55,157 nucleotides of DNA from the IMG/VR virus record IMGVR_UViG_3300030331_000318, positions 1 through 55,157 of that record; one strand, written 5' to 3'. Position numbers and translations under genes: made by a program. Position 1 is the first letter of the stretch; every line of letters begins with the position of its first letter. Positions 25,451 to 32,856 of this stretch are shown here, piece by piece. This stretch comes from a virus. A model generated the notes under the pieces. It was not told where the DNA came from. It saw nothing but the letters and a program-made list of their open reading frames with translations, and ran no database searches.

Positions 25451-25581
25451 TGGAAATTATTTTTATAATATTATTTGTTTTAATAGTATCTGTAGGTTTT
25501 ATTTATAAATATAAACCTGATTGGATTAAATTAATTAAAAATAAATTTTCTAGTAAAAAAAATAAAAAAAGTAAAAAGTGA
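25450..25581 (+). CDS. 43-aa single-TM protein
   Basis: A small gene starting within the TAATG overlap and ending TGA at 25579-25581. The product has one membrane helix (IIFIILFVLIVSVGFIY) and a very basic C-terminal tail (KKNKKSKK), giving an N-out/C-in topology. It could belong to the lysis or membrane-modifying set with the following gene. Too short to assign to a family. Confidence 0.55.
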   Translation: MEIIFIILFVLIVSVGFIYKYKPDWIKLIKNKFSSKKNKKSKK

Positions 25582-25757
25582 AAAAAATAAATCCTATAGA
25601 AAAAATATCAGCACATGAAAGAGAATGTGCAATTAGATATGAAAATATAGAAAAAAGACTAGAGGATGGTTCTAGACGATTTGATCGTTTAGAAGCCATG
25701 CTTTGGGCAGTATATCCATTTATAATAGGTTCTTTAGCAATAAGTGAGTATTTATGA
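25578..25757 (+). CDS. XhlA/holin-accessory-like 59-aa protein
   Basis: A GTG-started frame overlapping its upstream neighbour by 4 nt (GTGA) and its downstream neighbour by 4 nt (ATGA). The product has an amphipathic helix with AHERECAIRYENIEKRLEDG and a C-terminal membrane helix (MLWAVYPFIIGSLAI). This coiled-coil plus TM build is like small XhlA-type phage proteins. I have seen close relatives in marine phages. A role in lysis or membrane association is plausible. Confidence 0.6.
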   Translation: MKKINPIEKISAHERECAIRYENIEKRLEDGSRRFDRLEAMLWAVYPFIIGSLAISEYL

Positions 25758-26029
25758 GTAGAGCAAAAAAAGTTGAACGAGTCATAAAAGGTTTAAAGAA
25801 AGCTAGTTCTACACATGCAAAACAAGCTAAAACTTTAGAATCTATAAAATTAAAAAAAGGCAAAAGTACAGTAAATAAAGCTGGAAATTATACTAAGCCT
25901 GGTATGCGTAAGGCACTTTTTAATAGGATTAAAGCTGGTTCTAAAGGCGGTAAGCCTGGTCAGTGGTCAGCTAGAAAAGCTCAGATGTTAGCTAAACAAT
26001 ATAAAGCCAAAGGTGGTGGCTATAAATAA
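25754..26029 (+). CDS. Basic small protein, marine phage type
   Basis: A 91-residue Lys-rich protein with the recognisable ending KPGQWSARKAQMLAKQYKAKGGGYK region (split here: KPGQWSARKAQ near residue 72). Similar proteins are frequent in cyanophages and pelagic phages, without known function. The charge suggests nucleic-acid binding. It is one of five very basic small proteins in this block. Confidence 0.65.
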   Translation: MSRAKKVERVIKGLKKASSTHAKQAKTLESIKLKKGKSTVNKAGNYTKPGMRKALFNRIKAGSKGGKPGQWSARKAQMLAKQYKAKGGGYK

Positions 26030-26603
26030 TATACAAATCAAAGGTATAGATATACCTACATCAGCCCACCCAGAAATAAAAAAACTTAAAAAAAAATATA
26101 ATGTACATTCTTTACATGGTAATAAAGTATGGAACTCTACATTTGTATTAATAGATTTATTAGATCAGTGTAGTTTTTTAAATGAGAATGTAGCTGATTT
26201 AGGTTGTGGATGGGGTGTATTAAGTTCTTATTTACAAAAGAAAGGTGCTTCAGTTACAGGTTATGATGCAGATAAAACTGTAAAACCTTATTTTGATTTA
26301 GTTTCAAAATTAATGGATGTAAATCCTAAGTTTAAAAATATTGATATTTTTAGTAAAGATTTACCTATGAGTCATGATGTTTATATAGCTTGTGATGTTT
26401 GTTTTTGGGAAGGACAAATTGATAATTGGATTACTTTAATAGAAGAAATAGTTTATCAAGATAAACAACTAATTATGTGTGATCCTGGTAGAGAGTCTTT
26501 TTGGGATTTATTAAAAAAATGTCAAGTGCCTCATATTATTGAAAGAAAATTTATAAACGAACCTAGAAAAACTGATGCATATATAGTTATGTTTGGAAGT
26601 TAA
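26013..26603 (+). CDS. Class I SAM-dependent methyltransferase (protein-lysine type possible)
   Basis: A 196-residue protein with SAM-binding motif I VADLGCGWGVLSSYL near residue 62 and an acidic residue ending strand 2 (VTGYDADK). A later motif DVYIACDVCFWEGQ recalls the METTL21/ETFB-type protein-lysine methyltransferases rather than DNA methyltransferases, which would have DPPY or NPPY. GTG codons at 26013 and 26016 are the candidate starts; a ribosome site AAAGGTGG is close. It sits between two Lys-rich protein genes, so these may be substrates (inference). Confidence 0.7.
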   Translation: MVAINNIQIKGIDIPTSAHPEIKKLKKKYNVHSLHGNKVWNSTFVLIDLLDQCSFLNENVADLGCGWGVLSSYLQKKGASVTGYDADKTVKPYFDLVSKLMDVNPKFKNIDIFSKDLPMSHDVYIACDVCFWEGQIDNWITLIEEIVYQDKQLIMCDPGRESFWDLLKKCQVPHIIERKFINEPRKTDAYIVMFGS

Positions 26604-26604
26604 A

Positions 26605-26847
26605 ATGGCATTAAAAGAAACACAAAAAAGTTTAAAAAGATGGACAGGACAAAAATGGACCACTGCTAGTGGTAAAAAATCTAGTGAAACTGGTGAAGTC
26701 TATGCTCCTAAAGCAACTATTGATAGATTAAAGTCATCTAAAAAAGGTAGAGCAAAATTATCAAGAGCTAATAGAATAAAAAGAAAAGCTACTGCTAGAG
26801 GCAAACAACATGCGAAACACGGATTACATAAAGGAAAGAGAAGATAA
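26605..26847 (+). CDS. Basic small protein (DUF5872-like)
   Basis: An 80-residue Lys/Arg-rich protein starting MALKETQKSLKRWTGQKW. The motif WTGQKWTTASGKKSSETGE resembles the DUF5872 type seen in phages and large DNA viruses. ATG at 26605 is preferred to TTG at 26593. It overlaps the thermonuclease start by one base. Function unknown; charge implies nucleic-acid contact. Confidence 0.6.
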   Translation: MALKETQKSLKRWTGQKWTTASGKKSSETGEVYAPKATIDRLKSSKKGRAKLSRANRIKRKATARGKQHAKHGLHKGKRR

Positions 26848-27266
26848 TGTATGAATATAAATGTGAAGTAACAAGAGTAGTTGATGGTGATACAGTTGAT
26901 GTAATTATTGATTGTGGTTTTTCTATATTACATAAAGCTAGAGTTCGTATGTATGGTATAGATACTCCTGAATCAAGAACTAGAGATTTAGATGAAAAGG
27001 CTAGGGGTAAATTAGCTTCTAAATATATACAAGATCATATTGATAATGGTGATGAGATAATTATTAAAACCGAAAAAGACAGCAAAGGAAAATTTGGTAG
27101 AATCTTAGGAAAAATATTTATTGATGGTAAAGATATTAACCAGTCAATGATTGATGAACATTTAGCAGTAGCTTATCATGGTCAAAGTAAAACTGATATA
27201 GAACTAGCTCATCTACAAAATAGATCATTATTGATTAAAAAAGGTATCTATAAACCATCATCATGA
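26847..27266 (+). CDS. Thermonuclease family (SNase-like) nuclease
   Basis: A 139-residue OB-fold nuclease. Conserved parts: VVDGDTVDV at the start, RVRMYGIDTPE with the catalytic Arg and then the Glu, and KFGRILGK with the second Arg. These match the active-site residues of staphylococcal nuclease (R35, E43, R87). No signal peptide is visible, so it probably acts in the cytoplasm on host DNA or RNA to supply nucleotides. It is common in marine phages. Confidence 0.9.
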   Translation: MYEYKCEVTRVVDGDTVDVIIDCGFSILHKARVRMYGIDTPESRTRDLDEKARGKLASKYIQDHIDNGDEIIIKTEKDSKGKFGRILGKIFIDGKDINQSMIDEHLAVAYHGQSKTDIELAHLQNRSLLIKKGIYKPSS

Positions 27267-27613
27267 ATGATATAGTAACAATAATACAGCAAGTAGGTTT
27301 TCCTATAGCAGCAGCTCTTGGTCTTGGTTGGTTTATTTATAAATTAATTATGCGTATTGTTGATGGCATGGAAAATAAATTAGATGTTGTTGATGATAAA
27401 GTTGCAGAACAAATAACAGCTATGGAACAAAGATTAGGAACAAAATTAGATTCACAACATGGCATATTAGTAGCTTTGATAGATAGGGTTCGTAGTCTTG
27501 ATAATGAAATTATTAGACAAGATACTTTAATAAAAACTATACTAGGAGTGCCACAATTAATAGATAGCAATAAGATTGCTAAGGCAGATAGAGATGATCA
27601 AAGAAAAGACTAA
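27263..27613 (+). CDS. Single-TM coiled-coil protein, possible lysis accessory
   Basis: A 116-residue protein: a membrane helix near residues 11-31 (FPIAAALGLGWFIYKLIMRI) followed by a coiled coil (MENKLDVVDDKVAEQITAMEQ). Similar single-TM plus coiled-coil proteins are found beside holin genes in marine phages. It overlaps the nuclease by 4 nt and the CsgF-like gene by 20 nt. It is not like CsgE, which would be a soluble periplasmic protein. Confidence 0.6.
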   Translation: MNDIVTIIQQVGFPIAAALGLGWFIYKLIMRIVDGMENKLDVVDDKVAEQITAMEQRLGTKLDSQHGILVALIDRVRSLDNEIIRQDTLIKTILGVPQLIDSNKIAKADRDDQRKD

Positions 27614-28091
27614 ATATAAACTAAGGGCTTTTGGATTTATAAAGTTAATATCCCTAAGTGTATTTTTAATAAATTTTTCATTATTCGTTAATTCTGACGA
27701 ATTATCTTTTAAGTTTAAAAGCCCTTCTTTTAGTGGTATAGGTACATCAGCACATTACTTAACCATAGATAATCAAGAGTATACAAGAAGAGAAGCTTTA
27801 GAAGCAGAAATACAAGCTTTAAAAGAGGCTGCTGAAAGAGATGCGGACAATACGACACTAGCTAGATTTATAAGAAACTTTGAATCTAGAATATTTGCAC
27901 AGTTATCTAGACAATTAGTAGATCAATTATTTGGAGAAAATCCAGCTACTGAAGGTAGTTTTACTTTATTTGATAATATTATTAGTTGGACTTCAGATGG
28001 CACAAACATAACTTTAAATATATTTAATACATTAGATGGAAGCACTACACAAATTACTATTCCTATTGGTGACTTTGGTTTTGGTACCTAG
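27594..28091 (+). CDS. csgF: CsgF-like curli secretion adaptor
   Basis: A 165-residue protein. A signal peptide or membrane anchor covers about residues 11-33. The mature start ELSFKFKSPSFSGIGTSAHYL corresponds, in part, to the CsgF pattern FxFxxPxFGGN...; then a helix RRNFESRIFAQLSRQL-type region, and a C-terminal beta part SDGTNITLNIFNTLDGSTTQ that parallels the CsgF end. CsgF binds the CsgG pore and guides curlin nucleation at the cell surface. ATG 27594 is chosen over TTG 27576. The final 56 nt encode, in another frame, the signal peptide of CsgG. The next gene being csgG strongly supports the call. Confidence 0.8.
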   Translation: MIKEKTKYKLRAFGFIKLISLSVFLINFSLFVNSDELSFKFKSPSFSGIGTSAHYLTIDNQEYTRREALEAEIQALKEAAERDADNTTLARFIRNFESRIFAQLSRQLVDQLFGENPATEGSFTLFDNIISWTSDGTNITLNIFNTLDGSTTQITIPIGDFGFGT

Positions 28092-28878
28092 TTGTGCATC
28101 AACATCAAAATACAATTTACCTTGTTTAACTAATCCAGAAGGAGATTATAAAGACCTAGTAACTATTATAGGTAAAGCAGAATGTTTTTCTGCAGATGCT
28201 TTTATAAATGAACCAATCACTGAAGCAATAAAAAATATACCACAACCTAAAAGAAAGCCAGTTGTAGCTGTATATAGATTTTTAGATCAGACAGGACAGA
28301 GAAAATCTATAGATGGTTTTGCAAGTTTTTCTACAGCTTTAACGCAAGCACCTGTAAATTATTTAATTAGAGCATTAAAGATATCAGATTTTTTTATAGT
28401 TGTAGAAAGAGTAGGTTTTGATCATATTACTAGAGAGAGACAAATAATAAGATCAGGTAGAGAAAAGTTTAATGATAATACACAGCAACAACCCTTACTA
28501 TTTGCTGGCATTATTATAGAAGGAGATATAGTAGATTATAATACTAATCTCAAAACAGGAGGAATTGGTGCAAGATACTTAGGCATTGGTTCTTCAAAAC
28601 AATATAGAGAAGATACAATTGTTGTTTCACTTAGGCTTGTATCAGTAAGCACAGGAGAAATACTGATAGAAACTTTATCTTCTAAAACAATTTTATCTGT
28701 AGCAGTATCAGCAGATGTATTTAGGTACATAGAAGACTATACAAAATTAGTAGAGTTTGAAACAGGTAGTGCTATGAATGAAAGTAAATCAATTGCTATA
28801 CAAGCCGCTTTAGAAACAGCAGTTGTTAATATAATTAATTTAGGTATCGAAAAAGGATACTGGGAGTACAATGAATAA
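28036..28878 (+). CDS. csgG: CsgG-like outer-membrane curlin secretion channel (lipoprotein)
   Basis: A 280-residue protein with a lipoprotein signal peptide ending VPSC (Cys20). The body follows E. coli CsgG closely: PVVAVYRFLDQTGQRKS, FSTALTQAPVNYLIRALK, FFIVVERVGFDHITRERQII, ILVEGDI-like strand, then the hallmark GGIGARYLGIGSSKQY and VSLRLVSVSTGEIL, and a final ETAVVNIINLGIEKGYWEY. CsgG forms a nonameric pore that exports curlins. At the constriction the E. coli Phe56 has a counterpart, but Tyr51 and Asn55 appear replaced (KSIDGFASFST). Length is the family norm (277). It overlaps neighbours by 56 and 8 nt. Confidence 0.95.
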   Translation: MEALHKLLFLLVTLVLVPSCASTSKYNLPCLTNPEGDYKDLVTIIGKAECFSADAFINEPITEAIKNIPQPKRKPVVAVYRFLDQTGQRKSIDGFASFSTALTQAPVNYLIRALKISDFFIVVERVGFDHITRERQIIRSGREKFNDNTQQQPLLFAGIIIEGDIVDYNTNLKTGGIGARYLGIGSSKQYREDTIVVSLRLVSVSTGEILIETLSSKTILSVAVSADVFRYIEDYTKLVEFETGSAMNESKSIAIQAALETAVVNIINLGIEKGYWEYNE

Positions 28879-29599
28879 AATAATTTATACAATAATATTT
28901 GCTTTTGTTTTGTTAACAAATGCAGATGATAATGAAATATATGTTAATCAAACAGGAAGTAATGCAAGCATAGACTTAGAACAACTAGGTAGTTCTAATA
29001 TTATAGGTGGTTCTGATTCTGTAGCTGGTACTATGACAAAAGCTACTCTTAATGGTGGTAGCATGACTTTAGATATTAATCAAATAGGTTCGTCTAACCA
29101 GTTTTTAACAGGAGGACTTTATGGTTCTGACTTTACTGGATTTTTTGAATTTGATGGTGACTCTAATATATTTGATATAGATTTAGATACTTCTGGATTA
29201 AATGGTGCAGACTTTGTGGATTTAAATATAGACATTACAGGTTCTAGCAATACTTTTGATGTAGATTTAGGTGAATCATCAGCAGTAGATTATCTTAATT
29301 TAGATTGGATTATAGATGGTGATAGCAATGCTTTTGATTATGCAATAGATTCTGAATATGCAACTAACTATGTAGATTTATTTGGTGATAGTAACACTAT
29401 TAATTTTACAGGTAGTGGTTATGGTAATAGTTCTACAGATGCTGGATATTTTTATTTAGACTTAACTGGTAGTTCAAATGTATACAATATTACTCAATCA
29501 TCAACTTTAGCAGCAGATTGGCTAAAAATAGAAAGCAATGGATCAAATCAAAACGTATGTATTATTCAATCTGATTCTGGCACTGCCACTTCATGCTGA
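28871..29599 (+). CDS. Curlin-like secreted amyloid repeat protein
   Basis: A 242-residue protein with a signal peptide (MNKIIYTIIFAFVLLTNA). The first two repeats have curlin QxGxxN signatures (EQLGSSN, NQIGSSN); later ones keep GSSN or GDSN but change Gln to Thr or Asp (DITGSSNTFD, IDGDSNAFD, DLTGSSNVYN). The protein is unusually acidic and ends with two Cys. Curlins are exported by CsgG and polymerise into cross-beta fibres. Position directly after csgG, with an 8-nt overlap, supports the role. The later repeats are degenerate, so amyloid formation needs testing. The final 62 nt overlap the FecR gene. Confidence 0.75.
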   Translation: MNKIIYTIIFAFVLLTNADDNEIYVNQTGSNASIDLEQLGSSNIIGGSDSVAGTMTKATLNGGSMTLDINQIGSSNQFLTGGLYGSDFTGFFEFDGDSNIFDIDLDTSGLNGADFVDLNIDITGSSNTFDVDLGESSAVDYLNLDWIIDGDSNAFDYAIDSEYATNYVDLFGDSNTINFTGSGYGNSSTDAGYFYLDLTGSSNVYNITQSSTLAADWLKIESNGSNQNVCIIQSDSGTATSC

Positions 29600-30632
29600 T
29601 AGTATAGGTGATATAACAGAGTTAAAAGGTTATGGCAGGATTGTTAGAGATGAGCCATATCCTGCTATATTAGATTTTGATATAAATTCGTATGATAATG
29701 TTCAAACTGCTAATGGCAGAATAGGAATAACATTTTTAGATGATAGTCGTGTTAGATTGACTGAGCATTCTAAATTAATTATTGACGAGTATATATTTAA
29801 TTCTAATCCAGATAAATCTAAAATGTCTCTTACTTTTGCAAGCGGCACAATAAGATTTGTTTCAGGTAGTGTAAATAAACTTAATAAAAAAAATGTAACT
29901 TTATCTACACCTACAGCAGAAATAGCAATATTAGGCACAGACTTTACAGTAACTGTAAATGAATTAGGAGAATCTTTAATTATATTGTTGCCTGGTGCTA
30001 ATGGTTTATCTAGTGGTGAAATAATAGTTTCTACAGCTGCAGGTCAGGTAACTCTTAATAAACCTTATCAAGCTACAACAGCTAGTATGTATGAACAGCC
30101 ACCAACAGAACCTGTAGAACTAGATATAGATTTACAGTTTATTGACAATATGTTAATAATTAATCCACCTAAAGAAAAAGTTGCAATAGAAGAAAGAGAA
30201 ATAGCTAGAAGGGATGATTATTTAGACTTTACAGATTTAGATATAGATTTTTTAAATGAAGATTTATTAGCACTAGAAGAGGACTTTGATTATAGTGAGC
30301 TTGATATTGATTATTTATCAGTAGATTTTTTAGAAGACTTATTAGATGTAATAGATGATTTAGATATACAAGAAGAAGATGAACTAAATCAATTTGTTTC
30401 TGCTGTGCCCATAACTGGAACATCTCTGGGTCAAGATTTAGAAACCCAAATAGTAACCATACTACAAGGTGATGAAATAAAAATTATTCGTAATATAAAT
30501 CAATATGTAACTTTAGAGTTAAATGCTGATCAAGGATATTCTGTTTTAATAATACAAGATGGTGTATCAAAAAGTATAACTATTAATAATAGTTCATCAT
30601 CAACAATACGAATATCTCAAGGATCAGGATGA
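29538..30632 (+). CDS. Periplasmic FecR-domain protein
   Basis: A 364-residue protein. A clean signal peptide of 20 residues ends LPLHA. Residues about 25-175 form a FecR domain: NVQTANGRIGITFLDDSRVR, IDEYIF, LTFASGTIRFVSG, and LSTPTAEIAILGTDFTV. Next comes a very acidic stretch (about 225-285) of repeats such as DLDIDFL and DFLEDLL. The C-terminal 70 residues are beta-rich and end ISQGSG. No membrane helix follows the signal peptide, so it is likely soluble in the periplasm or exported. FecR domains occur in sensors and beside CHASE2 cyclases in bacteria; the cyclase gene begins at a 4-nt overlap. Confidence 0.85.
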   Translation: MDQIKTYVLFNLILALPLHADSIGDITELKGYGRIVRDEPYPAILDFDINSYDNVQTANGRIGITFLDDSRVRLTEHSKLIIDEYIFNSNPDKSKMSLTFASGTIRFVSGSVNKLNKKNVTLSTPTAEIAILGTDFTVTVNELGESLIILLPGANGLSSGEIIVSTAAGQVTLNKPYQATTASMYEQPPTEPVELDIDLQFIDNMLIINPPKEKVAIEEREIARRDDYLDFTDLDIDFLNEDLLALEEDFDYSELDIDYLSVDFLEDLLDVIDDLDIQEEDELNQFVSAVPITGTSLGQDLETQIVTILQGDEIKIIRNINQYVTLELNADQGYSVLIIQDGVSKSITINNSSSSTIRISQGSG

Positions 30633-32374
30633 GCAAACATGCAATTTATATATTTATAATTGTAAGTTTTATTTATATTACAGTACAAAATTTTAGTTTT
30701 GTAGAAACTTTAAAACTTAAAACTTTTGATGTTTTTGTAGAAAAACAAGAACCATCAGGTAATTTTGTAATTTTAGATATAACAGATAAGGATGTTAGAG
30801 ATAGGGGAGGATACCCATTTCCTAGAAAAGATTTAGCTCAGATACAAGTAGACCTAATTAACAAAGGTGCACTAGGTGTTGGTTGGGTTATAAGTTTTGT
30901 AGATGCAGATAGATTTAATGGTGATCAAATTTTTGCAGATTATTTAAATTATATACCTACAGTAGTAGCAACTTTTGAAACAGATAATAATTTAAAACCA
31001 CCTACAACAGGAACTGTAATACTAGGACAAGATGTATATGGTATAGAGGCTAGAGGATATATACCAAATATAGACTTAATAAAAAAAAATGTACAAGAAG
31101 GTTTAGTATCTGCACCAGTAGATATAGATAACTTAGTCAGAAAAATTCCTCTATTGTATAAAACAAATGATGGCTGGACTCCATCGTTTGGTACACAAGT
31201 GTTAAAAGTATTAGCTGGTGCAGACACTTACATAATAAAGACAAGTGAAGCAGGTATAGAAGAAATAAGAGTTCCTGGTATACCGCCTACACCTTTAGAT
31301 AATTTAGGTAGAAAGTGGATAAGTTGGGTCGACACTCCTAAAACAACATTAAAAGAAATGGATGTTGAAGGTAAGTTTGTTTTTATAGGAGTAACTGCTA
31401 AAGGAGTGATGCCACAAGTAGCTGTACCTACAGGTCTTGTTTATCCGCATCATGTGCAAGCAGCTTTAGCAGAATCAATACTTATAGAAGATAGTCCTTA
31501 CATACCTAATTATGCTTTGTTACTAGAAATAACTATATTAATAGTATCGACATTATTAGTTTGGCTAATATTAAACACTTTAAATTTAAGTTATGGATTA
31601 TTAGGTTTCGGTTTAGTATTATTTGGCACATCTTATTATGGTATTCATTTAATAAGAAGTGGTTTATTAGTAGATGTAACATGGTCTTTAATAGCAAGTT
31701 TTTTTACTGGAGCAACTGCATTCTATTTAAATTACAGTGAGCAGTACAAATTAAGACAACAGATTAAAAAACAGTTTGAACATTATTTAGACCCTAGACA
31801 AGTTAAAAAATTACAAGACAATCCTGAATTATTAAAGTTGGGTGGAGAAAAAAGATATTGCACCTATTTATTTACTGATGTACGAGGCTTTACTAGTTTA
31901 AGTGAACAGTTAGAACCTGAAGAAGTAACAGAGCTAATGAATAAAGCTTTAACTATACAAGCCAAAGCTGTGCAAGATAATGGAGGTATGGTAGATAAAT
32001 ATATAGGAGATGCAATGATGGCTATATTTAATGCACCTATAGAATTAAATAATCATGAAGATGCTGCTATAAAAACAGCAATTCAAATACGACACGACAT
32101 AAAAGCAGCACAGTTAGGTATTGATATTGGAATAGGATTAAATTCTGGAGAAGCTGTGATAGGTAATATGGGAAGTGAAACACGATTTGATTATACAGCG
32201 ATAGGTGATGCTGTAAACCTTGGAGCTAGGATGGAATCAAGTTGTAAAGAGTTAAATACAGATTTAGTAATATCAGAACACACTATGAAAGCTAGTTCTT
32301 ATAAATTAAAATCATTAGGACAAATAAAAGTAAAAGGTAAAAATAAATCTACTAAGGTTTATACAGAGAGGTAG
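30629..32374 (+). CDS. CHASE2-domain adenylate cyclase (class III)
   Basis: A 581-residue membrane enzyme. TM1 at residues 5-20; CHASE2 periplasmic sensor at about 25-290 (DITDKDVRDRGGYPFPRKD, then PHHVQAALAESIL near its end); three TM helices at about 295-367; cytoplasmic class III cyclase domain from 409. Catalytic residues present: metal-binding D417 (FTDVRGFTS) and D461, purine-binding K457 (VDKYIGD), T523 (DYTAIGD), N530 and R534. The Lys/Thr pair fits an adenylate cyclase of IIIb type, making cAMP from ATP. All key residues are intact, so it should be active. It is rare for a phage to encode this enzyme. Confidence 0.95.
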   Translation: MSKHAIYIFIIVSFIYITVQNFSFVETLKLKTFDVFVEKQEPSGNFVILDITDKDVRDRGGYPFPRKDLAQIQVDLINKGALGVGWVISFVDADRFNGDQIFADYLNYIPTVVATFETDNNLKPPTTGTVILGQDVYGIEARGYIPNIDLIKKNVQEGLVSAPVDIDNLVRKIPLLYKTNDGWTPSFGTQVLKVLAGADTYIIKTSEAGIEEIRVPGIPPTPLDNLGRKWISWVDTPKTTLKEMDVEGKFVFIGVTAKGVMPQVAVPTGLVYPHHVQAALAESILIEDSPYIPNYALLLEITILIVSTLLVWLILNTLNLSYGLLGFGLVLFGTSYYGIHLIRSGLLVDVTWSLIASFFTGATAFYLNYSEQYKLRQQIKKQFEHYLDPRQVKKLQDNPELLKLGGEKRYCTYLFTDVRGFTSLSEQLEPEEVTELMNKALTIQAKAVQDNGGMVDKYIGDAMMAIFNAPIELNNHEDAAIKTAIQIRHDIKAAQLGIDIGIGLNSGEAVIGNMGSETRFDYTAIGDAVNLGARMESSCKELNTDLVISEHTMKASSYKLKSLGQIKVKGKNKSTKVYTER

Positions 32375-32378
32375 TATT

Positions 32379-32846
32379 ATGAAAAATATATTTAAAAATC
32401 TTTTAGGTGCAGTAGCACCGACACTAGGTACAGCGTTGGGTGGTCCTATGGGCGGTATGGCTGCTAATGTTATTTCAGAAGTTTTAGGTGTGCCAAATAA
32501 TCCTAAAGCTATAGAGAAAGGTATAGCAGATGCTACACCAGAACAACTAGCTGAAATAAAAAAAGCTGAACTAGCTTTTGAAGCAGAAATGAAAAAGCTA
32601 GAAGTTGATGTCTTTGCTCTTGAAGCACAAGAAAAACAAGATGCAAGAAAACATTTTTCTAAAGATTGGACAGCAAGAATAATAGGTATAGCTACTATAG
32701 GAGGATTTTTAGGTTATATATTTTTAGTAACATTACAACCACCTGAACAAAACTCAGAGGCTCTTATTAATTTAGTATTAGGTTATCTTGGTGGTTTAGC
32801 TAGTGCAATAATATCTTTTTATTTTGGTGCATCAAATAAAGATTAA
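32379..32846 (+). CDS. 3-TM holin family protein (GTA holin type)
   Basis: A 155-residue protein. N-terminal Gly/Ala-rich hydrophobic stretch (APTLGTALGGPMGGMAANV), a charged helix rich in Ala/Glu/Lys, then DWTARIIGIATIGGFLGYIFL and a last helix LVLGYLGGLASAIISFYFG. This matches the 3-TM holin family associated with gene-transfer-agent release and phage lysis. Holins open the inner membrane at a set time so that the endolysin reaches the wall. The lysozyme gene starts 11 nt downstream. It follows the cyclase by 4 nt. Confidence 0.8.
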   Translation: MKNIFKNLLGAVAPTLGTALGGPMGGMAANVISEVLGVPNNPKAIEKGIADATPEQLAEIKKAELAFEAEMKKLEVDVFALEAQEKQDARKHFSKDWTARIIGIATIGGFLGYIFLVTLQPPEQNSEALINLVLGYLGGLASAIISFYFGASNKD

Positions 32847-32856
32847 GGAGAATAAA

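Noticed and set aside
27263-27613. Possible CsgE upstream of csgF
   Set aside because: The product has a membrane helix and a coiled coil, unlike CsgE, and resembles lysis-accessory proteins in marine phages.
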